Shown: positions 35,220-47,040, counted from the stretch's first letter. The stretch: DNA of 64,000 nucleotides from Poa pratensis (GCA_947311845.1 CAMZMU010000027.1:75090860-75154859); one strand, 5' to 3'. Program-made: numbers and translations. Notes: a model not told the origin generated them from the letters alone.

Positions 35220-35249
35220 ACGAGCACAGACCGATTGGCAGGAGAAATA

Positions 35250-35490
35250 GGCGGGAGCAAGGCTGGCGGGAAAATACAAGGCGGGAGCAAGTTTGGCAGG
35301 AAAATTAGGCACGGCAGAAAAATGGCGGTAGAAGAAGGGCGGGAGGAAAATGGCGGGAAGAAAATGGCGGGAGAAAAAAAGCGGGAAAAATTGACCGCGA
35401 AACAAATTTACTCGAGAAAACCAAAATATGCGCGGTGCCGGGAAATATGAGCGGGAAAATAATGACAACATTAGCGGAGGCGGGAAATAT
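35250..35490 (-). promoter_or_regulatory. Array of E2F-like motifs in the MULE promoter
   Basis: At least six copies of GGCGGGAAA or GCGGGAAAA (minus strand TTTTCCCGCC) occur in 240 bp immediately upstream of the TATA box. They match the plant E2F/DP consensus TTTCCCGC. Density far above chance suggests cell-cycle-linked expression of the element; binding is inferred. Confidence 0.55.
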
Positions 35491-35534
35491 GAATATATGG
35501 GCCAACAATTGGGTAAAAAAAATTGTGAAAAGGG

Positions 35535-35690
35535 ACTTTCGGCACGGCCGGTGCCGAAACTGGCCTGTCGGTCCCGCCGTTACGCGAAAGGTAGGAGTGC
35601 ATGCAGTTCACCGGACTTTCGGCTTTGGTCGTGCCGAAACATGATGGTTTCGGTTTGGCCCGTGCCGAAACCTTTGTTTCGGTACGGCCG
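35535..35690. repeat. Right subterminal palindromic array of the MULE
   Basis: Copies of TTTCGGCACGG / CCGTGCCGAAAC, starting with CGGCACGGCCGGTGCCGAAA near 35540, mirror the left array. Confidence 0.75.
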
Positions 35691-35779
35691 CTGCCAACGC
35701 CGCGCTATTTTCCAAATTTCTGGAAAACGCGCGCTATTTTCCAAATTTCTGTTCAAAAAAATATTATTTAAAAAAATTC

Positions 35780-35788
35780 GAGAGGATG
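35780..35788. repeat. MULE target-site duplication (right), GAGAGGATG
   Basis: Perfect match to 32044-32052. Confidence 0.85.
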
Positions 35789-36051
35789 CCACCAAGAGAA
35801 AATTCGTGCTCAAGTTCAAAAAGAAGATGGGTAGAAGGAAAAGTCATAATTGTGCTAACTTTGGATGATATCTTTTCACACAAATTTCGAAGAAAAATAC
35901 GAGGACAAATATGAGTCTAGTACAAAATAATAAAAATAACTAATCCTTCCGTATCAAAATATATAATGTTTTACTCCTAGGTATTTTACAATGGACCAGA
36001 CAGGGACTAAAATAAGTTAATCTACACCAAAACGTGTCTATATCCATTATT

Positions 36052-38559
36052 TCTACACTACTATTAAAAGAGCAAACATGACCGGATACATTAAATATTA
36101 TGCGTCCGATTATAGTTCAACGAATCAGATTGTTCCGTCCGTGTTGAGCTAACTCAACACATCCTCCACGAAACGTTATTTTTGTTTGGGGCGTCCAGGT
36201 GTTTCTCCTCATCTCTTTGTTCCCCTCGTGGCCTCATCTGTCTCCTCTCTCCTGGTCGGCGAACCACAGCGGAAGATTCCTCTCTCTATGTCTGGGCGAT
36301 CGTCGTTGCCATCGGAGGTGGGCGGGCTGAGGGCCAGGTGCGCAGGCGTCCACGAGCCGACCACAGGGAAAGACTCCTCTCTCTGACGCCTCCGCTTGCA
36401 TCGGGGCGATCGTCCTTGCCGTTGGAGGTGGGTGGGCTGAGGGCCAGGTGCGCAGACGGCCACGAGCCGTGAAGCCCAGTTCAGAGAACCCTGGGAAGGG
36501 GTCAGTCCGGGATGGGGAGCATCCGTAGCAGTAATTCGATCCCAACCTTGATGTCGTGCTCAACATCCCACCTGTGAGCGCCTCTCTTTTCCCTCTGCTC
36601 ATCATGGTTCGACTGTGCTAATCCTATCTGTGTGCACTTGCAAGGCTAGATGATTATTTCTGTGCCCCAGCCCACGAATTCACGGTTCAACACCTGAGAT
36701 GTGGCAGCTAATACACGCACGCACCAATCCTGAAAGTAGCATGTGTTTCAAGGTTACTTTGGTTTATTTTATCGGTGAGGTTTTGTTCTGGGACGGATGT
36801 GAGAAGCAGATTCTCAACCGCCTCCAAGCTGCTTGCAAAGACGTCGTGTCCTCCTTCTGCTGGTTTGATCTCATGTCTCATAAGCGAACAGAATAATTTA
36901 GTGTGTAGCTGTTCATAACATGGTAGATTCAGAAGCTGAGTGTATATTGATTTTTCCCTTCTGCAATCATGAAGGAACTGGAGTTCTCCTTCCAACATCG
37001 AAGTACACTGACTCAAGATTAAGGTAACAGAGCTCAGGTATATAAGCTATCGAATGCTCATACTTTTATCCATGTAAAAGCAAATACTCATATGTCAAGT
37101 TCGAAAGGATCTTGGAAATTCTGTCGGGTTAGTTTATTACTAACTAGATGACTTCTTTTGCGAATATAATTAATAACCAGATGACCTAGCAGTTCAAGAT
37201 GTTATTAAATTTAAACAATGTATGTACTGCATTGTTTTCTTCAAGATAAAACTATCGTAGTTCAGAATTATGCTTTAGCCTGTTTGAATCTTGAGTGTTG
37301 TCTTTTTTTCTAATCATGATGCTTCAGTTTTCAGGGTTTTTCTTTCATAATGCTTGCGTAAAAAATATCGGGTTGTAAGTAGAATTTTTTTATGGTACAT
37401 ATAAGCACTACCTGTAGTAAGCCTGCTATTCTACAGATTTCAAGTTTCCAAAGACGGGAACTTATGCTGTTGTGAAGAGTACGCTAACTAACTGTGTAAT
37501 GCCTAACAATTTCAGGTTGCGTTACAGCCTGAATAGACAGATCCACTCTCAAAAAAATTGGGAGATCCAAGTATTCTATCGTGCACCAACAACATCGAGG
37601 TTGCTAGGCAGGAGTTTCTTTTTTTCCTTTTGAGAAATGCAGATTTTCCGGTGTCTCAATTCCGGGGACAATGCTCTCATATTGGACACAGCTGTTGTTG
37701 CTCGGGACAAGTGGTGCTAGAGGTCTCTCTGAAGCTGCGGTATGACGAGACCGGGGAGGTGTATGATTATGTGTCTGATATATAGTGGATACCTGTTACT
37801 ATTTGATTGCATTTGTAGCATGACTATATTTGTTTCACGACATGCTTTGGTAAGGCACTAGAACTATTTTCTATCAGTTGTTGGTGACATGGATTCAAGT
37901 AAAAACGGTTTTGCGCTATATTTGTGTTAATCGTAAGACAGCAAGTGAGGTGTTCTTCATATACTGCCTCCGCTTTTCCCACACCGGCTTTGGACAACAC
38001 TTATTTTTCATAGAGACTCATTTATCATGTTCATGATGATTAGATTTAAAATAAATTTATGTGTGATATACACATCTCGGGGAAGTAGCATAACAAGTAG
38101 GAGATGTGGTACACAATAGAAACAAATGACAATAATGATCAAAATAAAGAGTGTTTTTAACAAGGTACACAATACGAACAGGTGATGGATTGACGATCAT
38201 CCTTTCTATGTCAAAACGTTTTGAAATAATGTTAACTTTGCTTACATATTATTTGTACACATGAATATTTTGAAAAAAGGGCTAAGTTTTAATATATTAA
38301 TTGATACGTGTGTTAAAAGTGCAATAGTACTAAAAGAACAACCCAGTGGATTGCTATAAGATTCCTAAAAGAACTGTTAGGCGAAAGAGCAGGCACAAGT
38401 GACCTTTTGACTCTATGACAAAATGATGCACAACATTAAATTTAGAACCCATGGAAAAGTGTAAACGTAGTAATCCATGTCGCCATTGCTATAGTATTTA
38501 CTACTTATAAATTATCTCTTTCATCGAGAAGACGTGCGTTGCACGTACATGCCAACTAG
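36052..38559 (+). mobile_element. Putative Helitron with captured sequence
   Basis: The 3' end has a hairpin ACGTGC-GTT-GCACGT (38532-38546), then ACATGCCAA, then CTAG (38556-38559) followed by T. A likely 5' end is TCTACACTACTATTAAAAGA at 36052, resembling other grass Helitron starts, though the preceding base is T. The interior includes a GC-rich segment (36200-36600) with a 110-bp direct repeat and transcribed-looking pieces near 36700-36900 and 37440-37790, none with a recognisable protein domain. Confidence 0.5.
36290..36475 (+). repeat. About 110-bp direct repeat, two copies
   Basis: Units begin GCGATCGTCGTTGCC (36296) and GCGATCGTCCTTGCC (36406). Both contain GGGCTGAGGGCCAGGTGCGC and CACGAGCCG. 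It is inside the putative Helitron. Confidence 0.8.
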
Positions 38560-38599
38560 TTTAGGAAAAAAGATAAAACATCTTATGTTTCGGAACGGG

Positions 38600-39030
38600 G
38601 TAGTATATAAGCAGGAAGCCTTTCCGTTTGGGAAGATCAGGAATTAAAAGTAAGATGAAGGCACTCTGCACTCACGATCTTAACTCTGCAATCAGGGACT
38701 GAATGTGAATGTTGCACACCTGCAATGCTGCTGCCACCGTCTGCCTGCTGTTACGGTGTTGCAGCGCTGCCGACATTTCCTGTCGGAGTAGGGATGCACC
38801 ACCGTGAGCCGCGAGTGGAGCTGTTGGCCTGTTGCTATGCGCCTCTTTGGCGGGGGAATCAGGGGACTCGAACAACCAGCTAGTTTTGTAGATGAGTGCT
38901 GGAGGGGGGCGACTAGCATGGTGGCGGCACAAACGCACGGTGAGTCGAGCGGAGAAGGGTTCCTTCTCCTCCTCGCCTTGGCGTATTCGCGCCGTGTTCG
39001 GCTCTCTGGGAGTAGATCGGGACAAGCATA
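38600..39030 (-). other. GC-rich segment with an unassigned open frame
   Basis: A 117-codon minus-strand frame (38672-39025) has a plausible helical stretch (ALQHRNSRQTVAAALQVC) but no known domain; a 193-codon frame overlaps it. It may be a gene fragment. Confidence 0.3.
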
Positions 39031-39053
39031 GCCAGACGGGGACATCCCAAATA

Positions 39054-39135
39054 CTCGCTCCGATTCAAAATAAGTGTCACAATTCCAAATTATGGTTACT
39101 TCCAAATTACGACACTTATTACGTATTGCAGGGAG
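39054..39135. mobile_element. Stowaway-type MITE
   Basis: An 82-bp element whose left end is CTCGCTCCGATTCAAAATAA and whose right end mirrors the TTATTTTG...GGGAG pattern. It is flanked by TA dinucleotides at 39052-39053 and 39136-39137. This matches the Tc1/mariner-related Stowaway ends seen widely in grasses. Confidence 0.75.
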
Positions 39136-39749
39136 TAACAAAAATCTAGCCCGCTGGAAAACCAACATCTTCTTTTGGGCTTTTGGCCCAGGTTGTGAAG
39201 GCTGGTCGCAGGAGTGCTCTCGAGAGTGCACGTTTTCAGGATGTTTTATAAGTGTAACACAAGGAAAGAACACTATACGACATGCATGTACATGTATATA
39301 GTGGGACGCGCTATTTGACTCACAGGTAGATGAATAGTTATTCTACACCCACCATGTATCTTGACAACCGTTGTGATTCTTACATCATGTAATTTTTTTT
39401 ATCTCAAGTCGGAAGTTGGGGAGAAACGTAAGAAAATATATACATGACATAAATTTTTTTACGTGACAATACAAAAATATGACTAAAATATATATTTGTG
39501 TTGTTCTTTTTACGATTTTCATGTTAATATGTCTCAGATTTTGCATTTTTATGCCGATATTTTTTGTTATGGTTGAAAATGAACTGAATATTTACATACG
39601 TAGCATAACCTTTTAACGTAGAGACATACAAAATCGACCCTAAGTGCTCAATAGGGTGTTTATATGTATAGCATATACCCTAAAGAGTTTTGGCAGAAAT
39701 TATTGGGTTTGTGATACCCATGAATTAGCCTACCTCTGCCCTACACTTT

Positions 39750-40330
39750 GCAATACAAGCCACATGGTTGCTAAGTGTATCATACCGGGTCAGAGAACCA
39801 CTCATATTCTTTCTTCTATCAAAAAGCTAAGGAAATTCGTCGTTTATAAAAAATGATGAATACAGCCATAGTAACGTCTGACCTACCCTCAGGATCAAGT
39901 AACTAAAAAGATTCTTATCTCCTGACCTACCAGATGACATGTGACGACTACATGCCTCTGCCTACCACTCAAGTGCTCTATAAAAGGAGCAAGTTAAGGC
40001 TTCCTCGTGCAAAAGATGAATTGCGTTCCCTATTTTACTCTAAAACAATCTCTGTCTTTTTGTGTATGTGTGTGTGCATACTAAGTAGCTGAATATTATG
40101 TCGTTGGGCATGGAAGGCACCAGGAACTTAAGATCGACTATAGGCATTACAACATGCACCCTGAGGCTGCTAGGTAGGAATCCTACTCCGGCCGCCCTAA
40201 ACTACACCCCGACTCTCTCATGGACTGAGCAGCCTGTTGTCATTTTGCTTGGGATTAACGAGATTCAAACAGGAAAGATCGGTCCAGCGTATTATGGAAA
40301 GGTAGCATCAAGACAATGGGTGGTGCCGTA
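39750..40330 (+). ncRNA. Candidate 21-PHAS precursor, unit 2
   Basis: It shares with units 3, 5 and 6 the upstream words CATATTCTTTCTTCT-like, AAGCTAAGGAAATTC, GACCTACCAGATGACAT and CACTCAAGTGCTCTATAAAA. The TATA box is at 39975-39984. The motif is at 40105-40126 (core AAGGCACCAGGAA), followed by an ACTCCGGCCGCCCTA block also found in unit 3. A 77-codon frame crosses the motif but is not conserved between copies, so a non-coding RNA is favoured. The predicted first cleavage-derived base is 40117 if miR2118 cuts opposite its nt 10-11. Confidence 0.55.
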
Positions 40331-41024
40331 GGCCTGACTGAACATTGCTCAGCTCGTCGTTTTCACAAGACTAGAAACCCCAGATTAGCTTGTTTTCTCC
40401 CTGCAAACTGCATAAAAAGATATACTGTAATTCAGAAGTAATATGCAAATCTTAAAAAAAAAATAGATACTTGGAAGTAACACTTTAAAAATTAAAGATA
40501 CACTGTAATTCAGAAGTAAAGGTATTGTCATTCAGAGATAATTAATGATTTTTTTAGACATACATGTTAATTCAGAAAATTTACTATGATGTTTTACAGA
40601 TATTTGAAGCTGTAAGATATGAGTCGTTACCAAAACATAAGTACACACAACTCAGTAATGTACAATATTATCATACTCTATTTCATATTTACATGATTTA
40701 TATATTATGTCTAAGTTCCTTGCTTCACTTTCATTTTTATGTTTTTCATGGCAATAAAAAACACTATCAATAAAATACCAATTCTAGACCGTAACCCCTC
40801 CTTTCAAAAAATGCAATCCTAAAGATGCAACATGACATCTATTTTACATGTATATTTTAGCAAAATTTATATCTTCTGAAACTAATTTTTATGGCCAATC
40901 TAATGGTTTCACTTTTACCAAGCAAAACGGAATGTATCAGTTTTATACTTAATTATCAAAGATGGACGAGTTCAATTGCACAATCTTATGATGGCATGTA
41001 AGATTAACATGGATAGTAATAACT
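40331..41024. other. AT-rich spacer between unit 2 and the large MULE
   Basis: A few short direct repeats of ATTCAGAAGTAA; no gene or element end recognised. Confidence 0.5.
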
Positions 41025-41033
41025 AAAAAAAAA
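41025..41033. repeat. Target-site duplication of the large MULE (left), AAAAAAAAA
   Basis: Nine A residues, matched by nine A residues at 49867-49875. Confidence 0.8.
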
Positions 41034-41259
41034 GGGTCATTTATCGAATTGCCCACAGCGGGTACCAACTACTCAGTTTTGCCCCTAGCGCTGCATGGTG
41101 CTCAGTTTTGCCCCTACCTCGTGCGCAGCAACTATGGAGAGGTCGAAACGGTGAGTTTGAAGTCGATTCCGTCTGGTGGCGTTAGTGAAGTGGGTCCAGA
41201 GCTTCCAGGTGGGACCGCCCAGTGTGTTTGAAGTCGTCCGGAGCTGACTTTGCAGTGAG

Positions 41260-41599
41260 TTGACTTTGCTGAATCGTCGTCGTGCGCTGCCGCGACCCGC
41301 CGCCACCGCCGCACCACCCCCCGCGGCGCCACGAGCACCTGCGGCACCACCACCACCTGCGGCTCCACCACCACCTGCTCCACCGCCACCTGATCCACCG
41401 CCACCACCACCTGATCCTCCGCCAGCACCACCTCCCACCACCACCTGTGTCGCAGCCAGCAGCACCCATTTGCGCCGCCTCCAGCACCACCTGCACCGCC
41501 GCGGCCGTTTCGCGTGGCCACCTGCTTCACCGCCACCGTCCTGCGACACCGCTGGTGGGGCGCTCGTTCCACCACTCTGTCCGCCACCTGCTCGACGAA
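41260..41599 (+). other. GC-rich leader of the MULE transposase gene
   Basis: Full of CCACCACC/CCGCC words giving proline- or histidine-rich translations in all frames. It reads as a low-complexity leader rather than a separate gene. Proteins predicted on the opposite strand here are shadows. Confidence 0.5.
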
Positions 41600-44500
41600 A
41601 TGGATAGCAATGAAATGGATAGCAATGAAATGGAGAGCGGCGGCGACCTGGGTCCGGAGACACGCCGCGTCCACGATTGGGTTCCCATTGGGTAAGTACT
41701 GAGCTTTGAATTGTCGATTCGACATGGGATGCCATTGATTTGCAGCTGATTGCGTCTCTGTTTTTCGTGGGTTAGGATGGAGTTGCGGTTTGCTTTCTTG
41801 GTGAACATTAGAAGGGACCGCTACATCGTCGATGCAGACAATAAGAAGAAATTCAAAGGAGGTTTCAGTTATTCGGTGCCAATGGATTGTAATTGGAGTT
41901 TCAGACAATTTGGGGAGGTAATTTGCAGCCCATATCCTTGGAGTTTGCATGATGAAGTGGAATTTAGATACTTTGATGGGGGAAAAGATTGGATCCAAAT
42001 TAGTAATGATGAAGAGCTCGCTACCATGTTTGCTAAGCATAAGGAGGCAGAGAATTTTCATGTGAAGCTGCAAAATGATGTGGTTGTGCCGCAGTTGGAC
42101 AGACGGTGGCGGGTTCATCTTCTCGGGCAGTGGCGGGTTCATCTTCTCGGGCAGGACCATCACGTCGTACTGCCAACTCTAGCCAGAACAGTTCAAAACC
42201 AACTCGACGTTGTGGCTCGACAAGTGTGGGCACTGGGAGAAGGGTTCCTGTTGAAGTGGAGTCTGATGCCTACATTTCTGCGGATGATGAAGAGAGGCTA
42301 TATTCTGATGTTCTTCAGACTTTAAGACGGACATCTCGGGCTGAAATCCAATATGAGTCTGACAGTGACCTTGAAGAGGAGGAAGACCGGCCACCTGTTG
42401 AATGGGACCCTGAGAACCCTCATATGGCAGAAGGTTGCATTTTTGCTTCCATGGCTGAGTGTAGAAATGCACTTGTGACGTACTGCATTAAGGCAGAACG
42501 TGCGTTTACAGTTGACAAGAGCGATAAAAGGCGCTACAGCGTGCACTGTGGGTCTGAGGATTGTCAATGGAGGATGCACGCATCTAAAATGCGTGGTAGC
42601 ACCAATATTCAGGTCAAAGTGAACCCTTTTCCCCACACATGCCAAGAATCAACCCTTAGGAAGGAAACAATCAGTAGAGCCAAGTCAAGATGGGTGGCGG
42701 ATGAAGTAAAAAGATGGGTGGCAGAAAACCATCAAGTGGGTACAAAGGAATTGCAGACAAAAATCAAAGACAAGTTCAAGCTAGATTTACCATACATGAG
42801 GGTGTTCAATGGTAAACAGAAAGCTATGGAATCTATCCATGGTAATTGGAATGAAAGTTTTGAATTGTTGTATTCATTCAAAGCTGAAGTGGAGAGGACA
42901 AGCCCAGGTAGTATTGTTGACATTGATCACCACTCCGTGGAGTACACAGTGAAGGGAGTGATAAGGACGAAGGAATGCTTTAGGAGGGTTTTTGTGTGCT
43001 TTGAAGCTTGTCGAATGGGTTTTTTGGTAGGCTGCAGGCCTTATTTGGCTATTGATGCTACTTTTCTCACAGGGAGGTTTAAAGGACAGTTAGTAGCAGC
43101 TTGTGCAGTTGATGCACACAATTTTGTTTTTCCAGTTGCCTACGGTGTGCTGGAGACAGAGTCTGAGGAGAGCTGGACATGGTTTTTGCAGAATGTGCGC
43201 CGGGCTATTTCACATCCCAATGGGTTGGTAATTCAGACAGATGCATGCAAGGGTTTAGAAGTGGCCGTGGACAATGTGTTCCCAGGAGTAGAGCATAGGG
43301 AATGCATGCGTCACCTTGCTGCAAATTTTGTGAAGAAATTCAAAGGAAAGTTTTTTACCGACAATTTATGGCGAGCATCTTTGACTTGCAGTGTGAGGAA
43401 GCACAACTACCACATGAGGCAGTTATACACAAATAATAAAGTGAAGGAATACTTGGAAACACACCACTCGAAGTTATGGGCCAGAAGCCAATTCAGTGAA
43501 CTGAGCAAAGTTGACTATGTGCACAATAATCTTGCAGAATCTTTCAACTCAACGATCCGGAAACTAAAGGATCTTTATTTGGTGGATTTGCTTGACAGGA
43601 TAAGGATAGAATACGCCGAGAAATTTCATTTTCGTCTTGGAATAGCTAATGCAAAATTCATGGGCCACATTATTATCCCGGCTGTGATGAAGGTATTGAA
43701 GCAAAAAACAGAAGGCTTGATAATGGAAATGAGATTTATCTCGGATACCAAATCAAGGTATCAGTCTTTGATAAAGCTAACAAAGAATGGAGATATCCAG
43801 TGGATTTAGAAGATAAAACTTGCAGTTGTAGGCAATGGCAGATAACTGGATTGCCATGCATTCATGCCTTGTTTTTCATCACTTCTATCTCAGGTCCAGC
43901 AGGGAATATACAGCAGTATGTGCATGATTACTACTCTGTTGCAATGTTCAGAGCCACATATGCACATGCCTTGCCTGCTTTGGAGGGAAAACAGCAATGG
44001 GATAGAGTGGACCCTGGATTCAAACTTTGTGCTCCACTTCTGAAGAGAGCTGCAGGTAGACCGAGGAAGACTCGACACCGACGTCGCAATGAAGGAGGTG
44101 GACTTGGAGCGAGGGTGCGTAAGTGCACAAGGTGTGGTGGGACTGGTCATTTCGGCAAATATTGTGATAACACAGTGGATCCAGGGTTTGGAGAGAGTAT
44201 TCCTGCTGAAAATGATGGTCAGCTGCCGGATGCAGATGATGCAGCATTTGAAAATGATGATCAAGTCCATGATCGAAATGATTATTCAAATGATGATCCA
44301 GTCCATGATGCTTCAAATGATCCGCTGGATGCTCCAGTCGATGCTCCAGTCCATGATGCTTCAAATGATCCGCTGGATGCTCCAGTCGATGCTCCAGTCC
44401 ATGATGCTTCAAATGATCCACTGGATGCTCCAGTCGATGATCCACTGGATGATCCAGTCGAAGTTTCATTTTCAGATGGGTATGTAAATCCTGCCATGAT

Positions 44501-44696
44501 CTCACTAGTTTTCATTTTTCATTTATCATGATCCCACTTACCTTTATGTTTGTACAGCTCTGGTGTAGTTTCAAAGAAGAAGGTACCGACTACCAAGAAG
44601 AGAAGACAAGAAGCTGTGAGCACGATGAGCACAAGGAGCAAACGGCCACCAAAACAGCCAAGGATCACAAAGAAGCCCCGACGCTATTTAGACTAA
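41600..44696 (+). pseudogene. MULE (mudrA-type) transposase, frame broken
   Basis: Exon 1 (41600-41691) encodes MDSNEMDSNEMESGGD. After an intron, exon 2 (from 41776) begins a PB1-like domain, MELRFAFLVNIRRDRYIVDA to ISNDEELATMF. Then come an acidic linker and the MuDR zinc-binding block (VHCGSEDCQWRMHA, HTC). The transposase core follows with LAIDATFLTG (Asp at 43054), IQTDACKGL (Asp at 43240) and NNLAESFNS. Downstream are the SWIM motif CSCRQWQITGLPCIHAL (43816-43872) and zinc knuckle CTRCGGTGHFGKYCD. Three 48-bp repeats and a last exon (44558-44696) with a basic tail KKKVPTTKKRRQ end the protein at about 850 residues. Two one-base frame breaks (near 42100 and 43756) interrupt it; otherwise it looks complete. 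Confidence 0.88.
44295..44450 (+). repeat. 48-bp coding tandem repeat, three copies
   Basis: Units begin GTCCATGATGCTTCAAATGA at 44301, 44349 and 44397 and encode VHDASNDPLDAPVDAP. This is an acidic, in-frame expansion between the zinc knuckle and the basic tail of the transposase. Confidence 0.9.
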
Positions 44697-44819
44697 GTTG
44701 GATCCAAATGATGTTGTATTTCTGTTTAATAATGTTGTATTTATGTTGACTGGTGATGTATCTATGTTAGAACATAGTTTGGATGATGTTTGAATAATGT
44801 TGGATGATGTTGAACCAAG

Positions 44820-45900
44820 TCAAATGAGGTCTGAAGCTAGGGTAAACACCCCCATTTGTAATTTCATGAAATATTCGACCTTGTCTAAATTATCCAAATA
44901 AATTTGAGTAGCAACTATATCACATATAACAACATTGTGCGTTGGATTCATGTCATTTTGATTTTTTTGAATTATTTATGCTCATTTGAAACCATCGCTC
45001 TATTCTCATGAGAAATGTGCTTCAAATGAGGTCCGAAGCTAGGGTAAATACCCCCATTTGTGCTTCAACTTTTTTTGGCACCTTGTCTAAATCAGCCGAA
45101 TTAATTTCCTAGACATCTATTCTACCTATATAGTGTAAATCTGAAGTTTCATTATGTTTTGAATAATTCTTCTATTTTTTTATTTTTTATTTAAATAACA
45201 TGGTTTAATAGAAAATCATATGTAAAACAGATAAAAATCATGTTTATATTTTTTTCTAGCAACTATATCACATATAACAACATTTGGCGCTGGTCTCATG
45301 TCATTTTGATTTTTTTTGAATTAATTATGCTCATTTGAGACCATCGCTCTAGTAGTGAACTCTAAACAAGTCTATACAAGATAGCTCTATTGTGGAAACC
45401 ATTTTCGATCAATTATCCATAAACCATGTTTATATTTTTTTCTAGCAACTATATCACATATGACAACATTTGGCGCTGGTCTCATGTCATTTTGATTTTT
45501 TTTGAATTAATTATGCTCATTTGAGACCATCGCTCTAGTAGTGAACTCTAAACAAGTCTATACAAGATAGCTCTATTGTGGAAACCATTTTCGATCAATT
45601 ATCCATAAACCATGTTTATATTTTTTTCTAGCAACTATATCACATATGACAACATTTGGCGCTGGTCTCATGTCATTTTGATTTTTTTTGAATTAATTAT
45701 GCTCATTTGAGACCATCGCTCTAGTAGTGAACTCTAAACAAGTCTATACAAGATAGCTCTATTGTGGAAACCATTTTCGATCAATTATCCATAAACCATG
45801 TTTATATTTTTTTCTAGCAACTATATCACATATGACAACATTGGGCGCTGGTTTCATGTCCTTTTGATTTTTTTTAATTAATTATGCTCATTTGAACCCC
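44820..45900 (+). repeat. Tandem repeat, 186-bp period, 3.6 copies, with degenerate copies upstream
   Basis: Units start TGTTTATATTTTTTTCTAGC at 45241, 45427, 45613 and 45799, exactly 186 bp apart and almost identical. Older relatives with the same GCAACTATATCACATATAAC core occur near 44910. The CAAATGAGGTC(T/C)GAAGC block is present twice (44820 and 45023). No coding capacity. It separates the transposase from the cargo genes. Confidence 0.92.
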
Positions 45901-46205
45901 TAGCGCAGCATCTGATCAAACCCTACCGTCGCACCCTAACCGTCCGATCAAACACTGTCGCCAAACGACAGCCCTCAGATACGGTCTTCTAGAAGGATTC
46001 CGATGGCGATCCGCGAGAGGTTGGTTCCAGCCACCTGATTGGCCGCTGAAAACAGGCGGGTCCGACCAATTGTGGGCCCCAACCACCCTCCTTCTCCACC
46101 CACGCACAGAGAAGCTCGAGCTCGCCCACCATTGTCTCCCCTTTCTTCTGCGATTCTTCTCCACCCACGCGCAGAGCAGCGATTCTTCTTCTCCGGCGAT
46201 GAGAT

Positions 46206-46762
46206 ATGTCGTTCTCTAGTTCAGCATCCCGGCCCTCGTGGCCCCAGCATGGTCCAGTGCCCATGTTGCCATGTCCTGACTGCGAACGCGTCGCGCCATT
46301 GGTACGGTTGACTTCAACGTCGAACAAGAATGGCAACTTAGGGCGAGAGTTCGTGAAATGCGAGAGCAAGCCAGAGGGGCAGGTTAGATCTCATGATTTT
46401 GCTCTGATTTCTTTTTCTCTTTGCTCTGAATTCTTTTTCCTTGGATCTGAGATTTAGGGTTCATCTTTTCGTTTCAGATTGTGACGAAATGCAACCATTT
46501 CGAATGGCTAGATGACTATGTTCTCAGGCTTAAAGGGCAGCCCTCGATTCCTGTCAATGGTGTCGCAACCCGGGATCTCAATCTGCCCGACAGTGTTGCT
46601 CCGACAGCAGGGGATGCGGATCTGAAGGGGGAACTAAAGAAGATGAACAAGAACTTGAGGCAGCTGACTGAATTGAAGAAGCAGTCGAATCTCATTGCTT
46701 TAGGATTTTACTTTTGTGTAATTGCTCTAGGATTTGCTTACTTACTAGTCGTCAGTCATTAG
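46206..46762 (+). CDS. GRF-type zinc-finger membrane protein A (MULE cargo)
   Basis: Two exons (46206-46382 and 46478-46762) with clean GT-AG sites give 153 residues. The zinc finger spans about residues 23-69: CPDC, then SNKNGNLGREFVKC (the G-x-x-G-R-x-F signature), then CNHFEW. A coiled coil LKGELKKMNKNLRQLTELKK (about 105-125) precedes one transmembrane helix (NLIALGFYFCVIALGFAYLL). GRF fingers bind nucleic acid in proteins such as topoisomerase III and APE2. Short finger-coil-membrane proteins of this type are abundant in grasses with no known role. It looks intact. Its place inside the MULE suggests capture and amplification by the transposon. Confidence 0.8.
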
Positions 46763-47040
46763 AGATGTTATTAGTGTCGATCTGGTGCTCTTGTGTTGCT
46801 TAAACTGGGTCTGTATCAGTTAATTGTTACTTAACATCAGTTTCGTCAGTTAATTATTGCTTACCATCATTCTCTCTGTCGATCTGGTGTTCTTATCAGT
46901 TCTTGACACTTTCAGTTTCATCAGTTTCGTCAGACAACGAGCGCAAATGAAAAAAAAAGTATAATGAGTTCTTGGGCCCAAATCGATAGGGCCAAGCTAG
47001 GTTGGGCCGGTCCATGACGTTGACGGGTGCATGTTGATTC

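Larger units (their letters stand above)
32053..35779. mobile_element. Mutator-like element (MULE), internally deleted
   Basis: A 3,727-bp element with terminal inverted repeats. The left end is GAATTTTTTTTTTAAATAAT and the right end, reversed, begins GAATTTTTTTAAATAATATT. Both continue through TTGAACAGAAATT to a GCGCG/GCACGCG block. It is flanked by 9-bp duplications. Subterminal arrays of CGGCACGG...CCGTGCCGAAA lie at 32137-32320 and 35535-35690. It carries the start of a transposase gene (+), an accessory tail ORF (+) and a convergent second gene (-). The DDE catalytic region is missing, so it cannot move itself. Confidence 0.88.

Noticed and set aside
41085..42163. Long glycine- or valine-rich minus-strand frames
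   Set aside because: Antisense shadows of CCACC repeats in the MULE leader and of the PB1 exon.
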